Positions 51,491-60,633 of a DNA stretch of 64,000 bases are shown here, one piece after another. Each line of letters starts with the position of its first letter. The first letter of the stretch is position 1. The notes under the pieces are model-generated. The model did not search any database. It had not been told where the DNA came from and saw nothing but the letters and a program-made list of their open reading frames with translations. The translations under genes and the position numbers were made by a program. The DNA comes from Flavobacterium turcicum (GTDB taxonomy: Bacteria; Bacteroidota; Bacteroidia; Flavobacteriales; Flavobacteriaceae), in NCBI RefSeq assembly GCF_011365745.1, contig NZ_JAAOBY010000008.1, forward strand, positions 1 to 64,000. Reading direction: 5' to 3'.

Positions 51491-52348
51491 TTAATTGTTG
51501 CCAAACAATTTGTCCTTCATCTTTTGCATGCGGTATTTTTGAATAAATTGTGCTTGTTCGCTTGTCACAAGTAATGGTTTTTGTGCAGCCTTAGCTTTCC
51601 AAAAACCTTTGAGGTAATCCAAAAAGAGTAACGGCTTTTTTTTCATTACCGCCAGTTTAGCTGATGCAATTGCTGTAATCCAAAAACCATATCCCAAAGT
51701 ATAAAAAGCTTCGCCTTGTTTGTAGCGTGCCGTTTTATCGTAACGTGCGCCTGTTGGTTTCAGGTGTTTTACGTGCAGTGATTCATCAGTAACCACTTTC
51801 CAATTGTAAAACTTACAAAGTAATTCGTCAACAGTATCCCAACCCATAGCCGGTTTAAGGCCGCCAATATCTTTGAAAGTTTGTTTTCTGTACGCTTTTA
51901 AAGCACCTCGAATGTGGTCTTTGTCGGTTAAGTTTTCAAGAACCCATTCGCCATTTTTTTCTATGTAGCAAAAACCGCCAGCCATTCCTATGCGATCATC
52001 TGATTGAAAGTGCTGAATGATTTTTTCAAAATAGTTGGATGGAAAAATCAAATCAGAGTCGGCTTTTACTAAAATATCGTAATTGTCATCTATGTTTTCT
52101 AAACCTTTTTGAAAGGCTTGAATCACTTTGCTACCAGGCAAATGTATATCAGCTGATTCTTTAGTCACCATTTCAAGCCAAGGATGTTTGCTTGCAAATG
52201 CTGCAACAATTTCGGGTGTTCTATCTGTTGAGCTGTCGTTGACGATGATTACTTTGGTAGGTAAAACCGTTTGATCAGCCAACGATTGAAGTGTTAACGA
52301 AATGAATTGCTCCTCGTTGTAAGTGGGAATGATGATGTAATACTGCAT
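51491..52348 (-). CDS. Family 2 glycosyltransferase
   Basis: 285 residues of the GT-A type. It begins YYIIIPTYNEEQFISLTLQSLADQT, then VIIVNDSSTDRT (nucleotide-binding Asp) and DILVKADSDLIFP (DxD-like metal motif), and later MGWDTVDELLCKFYNW. It is cytoplasmic and uses a nucleotide sugar. Donor and acceptor are unknown. The methyltransferase-like gene lies 78 bp upstream on the same strand, so a small polysaccharide or lipid-sugar module is possible. Confidence 0.88.
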   Translation of the reverse strand: MQYYIIIPTYNEEQFISLTLQSLADQTVLPTKVIIVNDSSTDRTPEIVAAFASKHPWLEMVTKESADIHLPGSKVIQAFQKGLENIDDNYDILVKADSDLIFPSNYFEKIIQHFQSDDRIGMAGGFCYIEKNGEWVLENLTDKDHIRGALKAYRKQTFKDIGGLKPAMGWDTVDELLCKFYNWKVVTDESLHVKHLKPTGARYDKTARYKQGEAFYTLGYGFWITAIASAKLAVMKKKPLLFLDYLKGFWKAKAAQKPLLVTSEQAQFIQKYRMQKMKDKLFGNN

Positions 52349-52426
52349 AATGCGCGTTTTGGCTGTACAATAATGTGGTTTGATTTTGCTTTTTACAACA
52401 TAAAAAAGCTTTGATTCGAGCTTTAA

Positions 52427-52951
52427 TTATTTGATTCTCTCTGCAAAAACGATGTAGTATCTCGGGGTGAAATAACGCAACAAAGGCCTGAATCCGATTT
52501 TTTTTACCGGATGTGTAAATTTTTCGCGAGCAGTAATTTTCCAACCTGTTTTTTCGAGTAGCCAATCCAATTGCCAATCTTCGAACTCGTGGTAATGCCT
52601 GTCCCACATATCAGTTTTACTGCGGTAGGCGGGTGAAAACCAAAGTCGTAATGGGATAGAAATAAGCAATTTATCGCAGTTTACGTTTTCGAGAACGGTG
52701 TACGGATTTAGCAAATGTTCAAATATTTCAAACGCAGTGAGTACAGTGTAGGATTCGGTTTTTAACGTAGTTTGGTCTTTGTCAAGATCTTCGCCGGTGG
52801 TGTTTTTTACAGTATATCCATTTTGTTCCATAATTTTAGAGAACGGATTGGGTACGCCAAGGTCAAAAATAGTTTCGGAAGTTGTAATGTGCTTTTGTAA
52901 AAACTCTAAAGTATGCTTAAATCTTTTATTTGGGAATGTTTTTTCGTACAT
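52427..52951 (-). CDS. Class I SAM-dependent methyltransferase-like protein
   Basis: 174 residues from the ATG at 52951; an in-frame GTG at 52972 is an alternative start. A shortened Rossmann methyltransferase core is visible: ETIFDLGVPNPFSKIM (motif I, with the Gly-rich loop weak), YTVLTAFEIFEHLLNPYTVL (post-I/motif II), and KLLISIPLRLWF. The substrate is unknown. Length is short for the family. It probably shares an operon with the downstream GT2 gene. Confidence 0.75.
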   Translation of the reverse strand: MYEKTFPNKRFKHTLEFLQKHITTSETIFDLGVPNPFSKIMEQNGYTVKNTTGEDLDKDQTTLKTESYTVLTAFEIFEHLLNPYTVLENVNCDKLLISIPLRLWFSPAYRSKTDMWDRHYHEFEDWQLDWLLEKTGWKITAREKFTHPVKKIGFRPLLRYFTPRYYIVFAERIK

Positions 52952-53026
52952 GGTTTTTATTGATTTTGCCACCGTGGCACCAAGCTACAAATATAGTAAT
53001 AAAAGTGTTTTTGGGCATGGTTTTTT

Positions 53027-53110
53027 AGCCCGGATGGGAATGAAAATCCCGGAGTGGTAAAATGTAGTTTTGCAAGGCAGAAACTGCGACCAGCGGAAGC
53101 GCGTTCCTGT
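53027..53110. repeat. Possible related intergenic palindromic element
   Basis: AGCCCGGATGGGAATGAAAATCCCGG starts at 53027 and GCGACCAGCGGAAGCGCG ends near 53103. The AGCCCG and CAGCGGA words recall copies A-C but the order and ends differ, so this is at most a second class. Self-complementary TGGGA..TCCC makes a small stem. Confidence 0.35.
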
Positions 53111-53177
53111 CTTAGAAAAACAAATTTTATAACGAGGAATTGTAATGTACAGCCGGATTTGGCTTCTTATTTTTTTA

Positions 53178-53275
53178 GTTCTTAGTCCTTAGTTTTTGAT
53201 AATTAAGTCCTTAGTAGATAGGCTTTGCCACAAAAACTGACTAGGGACTAAGGACTTTGTACTAGGTACTTTGTA
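53178..53275. repeat. Inverted and direct AGTCCTTAGT repeats
   Basis: AGTCCTTAGT occurs at 53184-53193 and 53206-53215. Its complement ACTAAGGACT lies at 53247-53256, with further AGTACT/GTACTAGGTAC variants to 53275. The left arm up to TTTTTG (53198) can pair imperfectly with CAAAAACTGACTAGGGACTAAGGACTT, giving a long hairpin. It fills the 348-bp space upstream of the methyltransferase gene and downstream of the KAS III-like gene. Confidence 0.6.
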
Positions 53276-53299
53276 CAAATAACGACGAACTAATATCTA

Positions 53300-54358
53300 C
53301 TAATAGCGGTATACGAAGGCGTTGATGTTCATGCCCGCGCCTACAGAGGCAAATAATAGTACATCACCCTTTTTAATGGATTGGTTTTCGATTTCGCCGC
53401 GAATGAGTAGGTCGAATAGTGTTGGCACCGTGGCTACGCTACTGTTTCCTAAGTCATGAATGCTCATAGGCATGATGTCTTTAGGAGCGGTTTGGTTGAA
53501 TAATTTATAGAAGCGATTGATGATGGCTTCGTCCATTTTTTCGTTGGCTTGGTGGATAAGGATTTTTTTAAGATCTCCTATCGCGACACCACTTGCTTCA
53601 AGGCAGGTTTTCATTGCCAAGGGAACGTTGGTTAAAGCGAACTCGTATATCTTACGGCCGTACATTTTGATGTAACGGGTGTCAGGGTCGAGGTCTTGGT
53701 TGTAGGATTTACCGAAAAAGAGGTAGCCAGCCTCATCATTGGCGTAGGTGGCACTTTCGTAAGATAGCATACCGCTCTCGTCTGTAGAGGCCTCAATTAT
53801 GGCTGCTCCAGCTCCGTCAGAATAAATCATACTGTCGCGATCATGTGCATCGACTACGCGAGAAAGTGTTTCAGAACCAATTACTAGGCAACGTTGCGCC
53901 ATGCCTGATTTGATAAAAGCATTGGCCTGCAGTACACCTTCGATCCAGCCAGGACAACCAAATAGTAAATCGTAGGAAACGCATTTTGGATTTTTAATTT
54001 GCAATTTGTTTTTAACTCGGGTTGCCAAACTTGGAAGCATATCAGATTGGATGGTGCCATGAGAAACATCGCCAAAATTATGCGCAAAGATGATGTAATC
54101 AATTGTTTCAGGATCAATAGCAGCATTGCTAATTGCTTTTTGAGCAGCGAAATAAGCTAAGTCAGACGAATTAAGATGTGGCTCGGCATAGCGGCGGTTT
54201 TGAATTCCGGTGATGCCCTTAAATTTACCAATAACAACTTCGTTTGGATAGGCAAATGGACTGCCATCTTCGTTCAAAAAAACATGTTCACTAAAGTCGG
54301 TATTGGCTATTTGTACTTCAGGAATATAGCTTCCTATGCCAGCTATTTTTATTTTCAT
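53300..54358 (-). CDS. 3-oxoacyl-ACP synthase III family enzyme (FabH-like)
   Basis: 352 residues with the thiolase fold. It has SYDLLFGCPGW (Cys135), ILIHQANEKM (His269) and HDLGNSSVATVPT (Asn305), the complete FabH Cys-His-Asn triad. It condenses an acyl-CoA starter with malonyl-ACP, or performs another KAS III-type acyl transfer. It is slightly longer than E. coli FabH (317) and has the KxITGI(Q)xRR start. It stands alone, so the housekeeping FabH may be elsewhere and this may be a paralogue. Confidence 0.88.
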   Translation of the reverse strand: MKIKIAGIGSYIPEVQIANTDFSEHVFLNEDGSPFAYPNEVVIGKFKGITGIQNRRYAEPHLNSSDLAYFAAQKAISNAAIDPETIDYIIFAHNFGDVSHGTIQSDMLPSLATRVKNKLQIKNPKCVSYDLLFGCPGWIEGVLQANAFIKSGMAQRCLVIGSETLSRVVDAHDRDSMIYSDGAGAAIIEASTDESGMLSYESATYANDEAGYLFFGKSYNQDLDPDTRYIKMYGRKIYEFALTNVPLAMKTCLEASGVAIGDLKKILIHQANEKMDEAIINRFYKLFNQTAPKDIMPMSIHDLGNSSVATVPTLFDLLIRGEIENQSIKKGDVLLFASVGAGMNINAFVYRY

Positions 54359-54604
54359 CGTGTTCTTTTTGCAATTTTCGAGGCTAATTTAACCAATATA
54401 AAAATAGAACTATCACAAAATTTACTATGCGTGCATATAATTATGAAAAATAAGATAATTGGCAAATAAACTGATAATAATTCTGTGTAAATTAAATTTC
54501 ATTGCGAAATTTGTTGATGATATTTAAACTTGGAGTTTATTGTTTGATTCTTAGATTATTGATTTTTATGAAATGAATAAGTTTGTTTGAAGTTGGGATC
54601 AAAA

Positions 54605-54637
54605 AAAAACGCCCCGAAATTTTCGAGGCGTTTTTAA
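54605..54637 (-). terminator. Terminator of gcvP
   Basis: Stem AACGCCCCGAAA / TTTCGAGGCGTT with one mismatch, preceded by a run of A (U-tract for the minus-strand transcript) and followed by T-run on the plus strand. Confidence 0.82.
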
Positions 54638-54652
54638 AAATATTTGGTACGA

Positions 54653-57502
54653 TTAGCTTTCCATATATGCTTCAATTGGAGCACAAGAGCAAACTAAATT
54701 TCTGTCACCATAAGCTTCATCGGCACGACGAACTGTTGGCCAGAATTTGTTATCCGCAATATAATCTAATGGGAAAGCTGCAGCTTCACGTGTGTATGGG
54801 AAATTCCATGAATCAGCAGTAACCATCGTTAATGTGTGTGGTGCATTTTTTAAAACATTGTTTGGGTTTTCAATTGTTGCTGCTTCAATTTCTTTACGAA
54901 TTGAAATCATAGCATCACAAAAACGATCTAACTCTTCTAAATTTTCACTTTCAGTTGGTTCGATCATTAAAGTTCCTGCCACTGGGAACGAAACGGTAGG
55001 AGCGTGGAAACCATAATCCATTAAACGTTTTGCGATATCAGTAACTTCGATACCTTTTTCTTTAAACGGACGACACTCTAAAATCATTTCGTGAGCTGCA
55101 CGTCCCATTTCACCAGAATATAAAGTATCATAATGCCCATTAAGTTTTTCTTTGATATAGTTTGCATTTAAAATAGCGTACTCAGTAGATTTTTTCAAAC
55201 CTTCAGCTCCCAACATGCAAATGTATCCGTAAGAAATCAAGCAAACCAAAGCTGATCCCCATGGAGCAGCAGAAATTGCTGTAATGGCATTTTCGCCACC
55301 TGTAGGAATGATTGGGTTGGTTGGTAAAAACGGAACCAATTGTGGCGCAACGCAAATCGGGCCAACACCTGGACCACCACCACCGTGAGGGATAGCAAAT
55401 GTTTTGTGTAAGTTAAGGTGGCAAACATCAGCGCCAATTGTTGCAGGATTTGTCAATCCTACTTGTGCATTCATGTTAGCACCATCCATATAAACTTGAC
55501 CACCATTATCGTGAATCAGTTGTGTAATTTCTTTAATCGCGCTTTCAAAAACTCCGTGAGTAGAAGGGTAAGTTACCATTAAACAAGACAAATTATCTTT
55601 GTGAAGAATGGCTTTTTCACGTAAATCGTCAATATCAATGTTTCCGTTTTCAAGAGTTTTAGTTACTACAACTTTCATTCCCGCCATAGCCGCAGAAGCC
55701 GGGTTGGTTCCGTGAGCTGATGATGGAATCAAAGCAATATTACGGTGGTGATCACCACGTGATTGGTGGTAAGCGCGAATAACCATTAAACCGGCGTATT
55801 CTCCTTGTGCACCAGAATTTGGTTGCAATGTTGTTCCTGCAAATCCTGTTACTACATTGAGTTGTTGCTCTAAAGTAGTAAGCATTTCTTGGTATCCTTG
55901 CACTTGGTCAAGTGGAGCAAATGGGTGAATGTTATTCCATTGTGCCATACTTAACGGTAACATTTCAGAAGCAGCATTTAATTTCATGGTACAAGATCCA
56001 AGAGAAATCATAGAATGATTTAACGCTAAATCTTTGCGCTCTAACATTTTGATGTAACGCATCAAAGCTGTTTCTGAATGGTATTTATTGAAAACATCAT
56101 GTTGTAGGAACGTGCTGTTTCTATCTAAATTTTCAGGGAAATGATTTGTTGTTGATAAATCTGAAATGGCTGCGGTAGTTGTTCCATTTGCTTCATCAAA
56201 AATTGCTAAAATTTTATTTAAATCGGCGATGCTTGTAGTTTCGTTTAACGAAATAGAAATACTTTCAGCATCTGGATAGTAAAAGTTAACCTCATGTTTC
56301 TCGGCAACTGCTTTCACCTTTGCAGCATCAGCTTTGATTAAGATTGTGTCAAAAAACGCTGTGTTACTTTGTGTATAACCTGACGCAGTCAATGCATTTG
56401 CAAGAGTTGCAGCAGATGCATGAACTTTATTAGCTATGTATTGCAATCCTTTTGGGCCATGGTACACAGCGTACATACCTGCCATAACCGATAGTAAAAC
56501 TTGTGCAGTACAAATATTAGAAGTCGCTTTATCACGCTTAATGTGTTGTTCACGCGTTTGCAAAGCCATACGTAAAGCGCGGTTGCTATCAGTATCAACG
56601 GTTACACCAATAATACGACCTGGCATAGAGCGTTTGTATTCTTCTTTGGTTGCAAAGTAAGCAGCATGCGGCCCACCGTAACCCAACGGAATTCCGAAAC
56701 GTTGCGTTGTACCAAGAACAACTGCAGCGCCCATTTCGCCCGGAGGTGTCAATTTAACTAAACTTAAAATATCAGCAGCAACGGCTACTTTAATTTCGTT
56801 TTCATTTGCTTTTGCGATGAAGGATGCGTAATCATGTACTTGTCCAAATTTTCCTGGATATTGAAGGATAGCTCCGAAAAACTCTGATGAGAAATCGAAT
56901 GTCTCGTGGTTTCCAATTACTAATTCAACGCCAATTGGTGTAGAACGCGTTTGTAAAACAGAAAGTGTTTGCGGTAAAATTTCTTCAGAGACGAAGAATT
57001 TATTGGTATTGTTTTTCTTTTGATCACGAGAACGCACATCAAACAATAAAGCCATCGCTTCTGCAGCAGCGGTTCCTTCGTCAAGTAAAGAAGCATTTGC
57101 GATTTCCATCCCGGTCAATTCGATTACCGTAGTTTGAAAATTCAAAATAGCCTCCAAACGACCTTGCGCAATTTCTGCTTGATAAGGTGTGTATGCCGTG
57201 TACCATCCCGGATTTTCAAAGATGTTTCTTTGAATAACTGCTGGAATGATGGCAGCGTGGTATCCTAAACCAATATAGCTTTGAAAAACTTTATTTTTAT
57301 TACCAAGTTGTTGAATGTGATTGGCAAATTCATACTCAGTCATTGCAGCTGGTAAATCTAAGTCAGCTTGCAAGCGAATATCACTCGGAATCGTTTCGTC
57401 AATCAATTGTTCTAAGCTTGAGGCTCCAATTGTTTCGAGCATGTGTGCTAAATCATTTTCTCTTGGGCCAATGTGCCTTAATGCAAAAGCGTCTGTTTTC
57501 AT
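54653..57502 (-). CDS. gcvP: Glycine dehydrogenase (decarboxylating), P protein of the glycine cleavage system
   Basis: 949 residues, the full length for the single-chain (fused alpha-beta) P protein. FALRHIGPRENDLAHML opens the protein and GEMGAAVVLGTTQRFGIPLGYGGPHAAYFATK lies in the N-terminal half. The PLP-binding motif LNLHKTFAIPHGGGGPGVGP is in the C-terminal half. It decarboxylates glycine and passes the aminomethyl group to the H protein. Genes for the T, H and L proteins are not in the window. Monocistronic with a terminator at its 3' end. Confidence 0.96.
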   Translation of the reverse strand: MKTDAFALRHIGPRENDLAHMLETIGASSLEQLIDETIPSDIRLQADLDLPAAMTEYEFANHIQQLGNKNKVFQSYIGLGYHAAIIPAVIQRNIFENPGWYTAYTPYQAEIAQGRLEAILNFQTTVIELTGMEIANASLLDEGTAAAEAMALLFDVRSRDQKKNNTNKFFVSEEILPQTLSVLQTRSTPIGVELVIGNHETFDFSSEFFGAILQYPGKFGQVHDYASFIAKANENEIKVAVAADILSLVKLTPPGEMGAAVVLGTTQRFGIPLGYGGPHAAYFATKEEYKRSMPGRIIGVTVDTDSNRALRMALQTREQHIKRDKATSNICTAQVLLSVMAGMYAVYHGPKGLQYIANKVHASAATLANALTASGYTQSNTAFFDTILIKADAAKVKAVAEKHEVNFYYPDAESISISLNETTSIADLNKILAIFDEANGTTTAAISDLSTTNHFPENLDRNSTFLQHDVFNKYHSETALMRYIKMLERKDLALNHSMISLGSCTMKLNAASEMLPLSMAQWNNIHPFAPLDQVQGYQEMLTTLEQQLNVVTGFAGTTLQPNSGAQGEYAGLMVIRAYHQSRGDHHRNIALIPSSAHGTNPASAAMAGMKVVVTKTLENGNIDIDDLREKAILHKDNLSCLMVTYPSTHGVFESAIKEITQLIHDNGGQVYMDGANMNAQVGLTNPATIGADVCHLNLHKTFAIPHGGGGPGVGPICVAPQLVPFLPTNPIIPTGGENAITAISAAPWGSALVCLISYGYICMLGAEGLKKSTEYAILNANYIKEKLNGHYDTLYSGEMGRAAHEMILECRPFKEKGIEVTDIAKRLMDYGFHAPTVSFPVAGTLMIEPTESENLEELDRFCDAMISIRKEIEAATIENPNNVLKNAPHTLTMVTADSWNFPYTREAAAFPLDYIADNKFWPTVRRADEAYGDRNLVCSCAPIEAYMES

Positions 57503-57650
57503 TGTGTATAAAATGGGTTGTGTGTTTCTTGCGATTTAAAGGTGGTAAAATTAAATATTAAAATGCTATTAATTGCCTTTTTAAACATGATTTTCTGTGA
57601 ATTTTTCAACTAAATCCCTTTCTTATTAACACTTTGATTAATTTTGTCTA

Positions 57651-58466
57651 ATGAAGTTTTTCAAACAATTATTTGATTTTTATATCAATAGCAGCATTCA
57701 CGTAGGTTTGTCCTGTTTTGCCTTGCTGCGAATGACTGAACAGCTCTTCCACATTTCTTATCAAGCGGCTCTTGGTTATTTTGTGTTTTTTGGAACCGTA
57801 GTTGGGTATAATTTTGTGAAGTACGGGCAACTTGTTCAAAAACAAGGACAAGCTATCGGTTTCCAACTCAAAATGATTGTAGTGTTTAGCGCTTTGTCTT
57901 TACTCCTTTGTGGCTATTTGTTTTTTACTTTGGCCTACAATACACAAATGGTTTCGGTGTTGTTTTTGGGATTGACTTTGTTATACACTTTGCCTTTTTT
58001 TCCTAATCAAAAAAATGCTCGAAATTGGGCTGGTATCAAAATCTATGTTGTGGCTTTATGTTGGGTAGGAGTGACGCTTTTTTTACCTGTCCTCAACAGT
58101 GAAAGAATTTTTGCAGATGGATTATACGTCACGGCGATACAAAGGTTTCTACTAATTTTTGTTTTGATTTTAATTTTTGAGGTTATCGATTTAAAATTGG
58201 ATGATCCACATTTAAAAACCGTTCCGCAACAAATAGGTGTGCAACGAACCAAGCAAATAGGGGTTGTGTTAATGGTTTTGTTTGTTTTATTGGAGGTTTT
58301 GACGCCCGATTTTCAACTGAAGTTTTTTCTTTTGAAACTAGCGTTGGCGCTGACTACAATTTTGTTTTTAGTAAATGCAAATGAAAATCGGTCGCGCTAT
58401 TACGCTTCTTTTTGGGTAGAAAGTATTCCGATATTTTGGTGGTTATTTTTGATGATTTTCAGCTAA
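57651..58466 (+). CDS. UbiA-like integral membrane protein (divergent)
   Basis: 271 residues with about seven to eight hydrophobic helices. A C-terminal-half motif FEVIDLKLDDPHLKTVPQQIG resembles the second Asp-rich motif of UbiA prenyltransferases (DxxxD...K-T-x-P). The first motif appears degenerate (YNFVKYGQ). It may be an inactive or divergent family member. The gene overlaps the converging SRPBCC gene by 24 bp (58443-58466). A TAATTTTG box at 57639-57646 just before the ATG may indicate a near-leaderless transcript. Confidence 0.6.
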   Translation: MKFFKQLFDFYINSSIHVGLSCFALLRMTEQLFHISYQAALGYFVFFGTVVGYNFVKYGQLVQKQGQAIGFQLKMIVVFSALSLLLCGYLFFTLAYNTQMVSVLFLGLTLLYTLPFFPNQKNARNWAGIKIYVVALCWVGVTLFLPVLNSERIFADGLYVTAIQRFLLIFVLILIFEVIDLKLDDPHLKTVPQQIGVQRTKQIGVVLMVLFVLLEVLTPDFQLKFFLLKLALALTTILFLVNANENRSRYYASFWVESIPIFWWLFLMIFS

Positions 58467-58901
58467 TGATTTGATGAAAGAATTCCTTTCAGAAATGAAT
58501 TTGGTTAAATGTTTCTTGAGGAGAAAATGGTCAAAGATTTTCCCGAAAATGCCATACGGAGTTTCGTATTGGATTTTATCTTCCATGATCACAAATCCTT
58601 TTTTCTGAATAAAAGTATGCTGGTGTTTGAAGGATTTAAACTTTCCTTCGAGCATTTCATCCACAAAGTAGGTTGGAATTTCCATTGCTGATATTAAGCT
58701 TTTGTGCTTTAAATAAACGCCAAAATGTTTGCCACGCCAGGTAACGGTTTCGTTTAAATTTATCAAACCCGAAATTACTCCATCAATAGCGGTTTCATTT
58801 GATTTAGAAGTGGATTGTTGATGAACATCAATGTTTCTGGATAAATCGAAAGTGATTTCAATTGGTGCGTTTATTTTGGTTGTTAGTTGTATGGTTGTCA
58901 T
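58443..58901 (-). CDS. SRPBCC (START/polyketide-cyclase-like) lipid-binding fold protein
   Basis: 152 residues. TTKINAPIEITFDLSRNIDVHQQ at the start and TVTWRGKHFGVYLKHKSLISAM in the middle are typical of SRPBCC proteins, which enclose a hydrophobic cavity. A C-terminal helix follows. It is the last gene of the operon headed at 61672, overlapping the oxidoreductase gene by 4 bp. Ligand unknown. Confidence 0.82.
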   Translation of the reverse strand: MTTIQLTTKINAPIEITFDLSRNIDVHQQSTSKSNETAIDGVISGLINLNETVTWRGKHFGVYLKHKSLISAMEIPTYFVDEMLEGKFKSFKHQHTFIQKKGFVIMEDKIQYETPYGIFGKIFDHFLLKKHLTKFISERNSFIKSLAENHQK

Positions 58902-59809
58902 TTCTTGGTTAAGTTTTTAAATGTTTTTTCTAAAGTATCATACTCAAATGTAAAACCATTTTCCTGTAATCTTCTCGGGATTACATTTCGGCTTTTCAGT
59001 ACTAATTCTGTTTCCGTTCTGATGAAAAAAGATCCGATTTCTAGCAATAATGTATTTGTTGGTATGCCAAATGGTATTCCAATGGTTTTTCTAAGCGTCG
59101 TCATGAAGTCAGCATTATTGCTTGGTTTTGGAGAAACAATGTTTACAACTCCTACTAGCTCTTTTTCGACAACAAATTCAATGGCTCTTGCAAAATCTTT
59201 TTCGTGAATCCAACTTATAAATTGATTTCCTTTTCCTTGTTTTCCACCAAGTCCAAATTGCGCAAGCATTTTAATCGGGATAAAAGCGCCGCCATTTTTT
59301 CCTAAAACTATGGAAGTTCGCAAAGCAGTTTTTAATGTTTTTGGAGTTTCTGTTTCAAAAAATACTTTCTCCCAACTTTTTGCGATGTTCATCGAGAAAT
59401 CGTCACCAATTTCACTAGTAACTTCATCCATTTGTTTATCCAATGAAAATCTATAAATTGTAGATGTTGATGAATTTAGCCAGTGTTTTGGCGGATTTTT
59501 ACAAGTCAAAACCGCTTCATTCAAAATTTTGGTGCTGTCAATTCTAGAATCGTAAATCTCTTTTTTGTTGGCTGCGGTATATCTGCAATCGACAGATTTC
59601 CCCGCAAGATTTATTAAAACTGAAGCGTTTTCTAATTCAATTTCCCAACCAGAAAGCGTTTTTGCATCCCAATTTACATATTTTACCGAATCAATACTTT
59701 TAGATTTTCCTCGAGTTAGAATTATAATTTGATCAAATTTATCTTTAAAATGCGCTACTAAAACCTGACCTAAAAACCCTGTTCCTGCTGCAATGATTAG
59801 CTTTTTCAT
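58898..59809 (-). CDS. TIGR01777 family SDR-like oxidoreductase (YfcH type)
   Basis: 303 residues from the ATG at 59809. The frame opens 17 codons earlier inside the preceding gene, but MKKLIIAAGTGFLGQVLV is the natural start. It has an NAD(P)-binding Rossmann motif (GTGFLG), VLINLAGKSVDCRYT, the KHWLNSSTSTIY segment and SWEKVFFE. It is typical of the extended SDR family of epimerase type, for which no substrate is established. It overlaps both neighbours: one base with the upstream stop, four bases with the downstream start. Confidence 0.88.
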   Translation of the reverse strand: MKKLIIAAGTGFLGQVLVAHFKDKFDQIIILTRGKSKSIDSVKYVNWDAKTLSGWEIELENASVLINLAGKSVDCRYTAANKKEIYDSRIDSTKILNEAVLTCKNPPKHWLNSSTSTIYRFSLDKQMDEVTSEIGDDFSMNIAKSWEKVFFETETPKTLKTALRTSIVLGKNGGAFIPIKMLAQFGLGGKQGKGNQFISWIHEKDFARAIEFVVEKELVGVVNIVSPKPSNNADFMTTLRKTIGIPFGIPTNTLLLEIGSFFIRTETELVLKSRNVIPRRLQENGFTFEYDTLEKTFKNLTKK

Positions 59810-60633
59810 TAGTTTAAATTTAAGATGATTGTTAAAGCAATTAGTCGATAAATTACCCATGCTATAGATAAGAAAAAAGGTAGTTCTAATAGTTTAATTC
59901 GTCTAGAATGTTCTACTAACATTAGTAAAACTGTTGTTCCAAACCAACCCAAATTGATTAGTTCTGGGATATTAACAACTAAATTCAAAATCAATATCGG
60001 AAGTAATAATAAAGACCCCATTAACGAAACGGTCATTAAGTTTCCAATGTAATTCAAGATTATTTTTTTGTCAAATTTTATCAAAAATAAACTTTGAAAA
60101 ACTATTTGACCAAATACAAGAATAAGTTCTCTTGTAATAGTAGAATTCGGTAAAATGCTAATAGAATCTGAAAAATTATACAAGACAAATGTTGTTATTG
60201 TCATTGCAAACAAAATATACAAAATTCGGTACTTAAAATTAAAATCAGGAACACATTGCAACTTGATTTCTTTTTTAATTTTACTAGGAATGATTACTTT
60301 TCGATTATAAGAAATGAAGGAATATAATTTTTTTAGAAAAAATTTTATTGGTTTTAGATTTCCGATTCTCTCCATCCACGGAAATGAAAATCCAATAACT
60401 TTTAGCAAACTGTCAATTCCATAAATGACAGTTTTGTTTTCATTATCGACGAGTGCAATTTCGTTTGAGGCGCGATTGACATCAATAAAGTTTTGTTCCT
60501 CATCAGATAATTGACAGTATGGTTTTTTACCATTTTCGTCCAGCATTCTAGCTTTTATAAATCCAGAAGTATAAACGCGACAAAGCGGACAATCTTTGTC
60601 ATATAGTAAGGTTTGGTTAGTTAAAGTTCTCAT
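59809..60633 (-). CDS. DCC1-like (DUF393) thiol-redox protein with C-terminal membrane domain
   Basis: 274 residues. The N-terminal ~110 residues carry the DxxCPxC motif (LLYDKDCPLCRVYTSGF), the hallmark of the DCC family with a thioredoxin-like fold. The C-terminal ~140 residues form four to five membrane helices, so this is a fusion. The DCC family acts in thiol redox steps but the substrate is unknown. The start is coupled to the DUF2071 gene (ATGA, 60630-60633). Confidence 0.82.
   Translation of the reverse strand: MRTLTNQTLLYDKDCPLCRVYTSGFIKARMLDENGKKPYCQLSDEEQNFIDVNRASNEIALVDNENKTVIYGIDSLLKVIGFSFPWMERIGNLKPIKFFLKKLYSFISYNRKVIIPSKIKKEIKLQCVPDFNFKYRILYILFAMTITTFVLYNFSDSISILPNSTITRELILVFGQIVFQSLFLIKFDKKIILNYIGNLMTVSLMGSLLLLPILILNLVVNIPELINLGWFGTTVLLMLVEHSRRIKLLELPFFLSIAWVIYRLIALTIILNLN

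Noticed and set aside
53027..53110. Fourth copy of the dispersed element
   Set aside because: Shares only short words with copies A-C; the ends and order differ, so it is listed only as a possible relative.
54359..54604. Small gene or RNA in the AT-rich gap before the gcvP terminator
   Set aside because: No ORF with coding character, tRNA or stable hairpin was seen.
55237..55437. 66-residue minus-strand ORF within gcvP
   Set aside because: Same strand but different frame from gcvP, with no recognisable motif.
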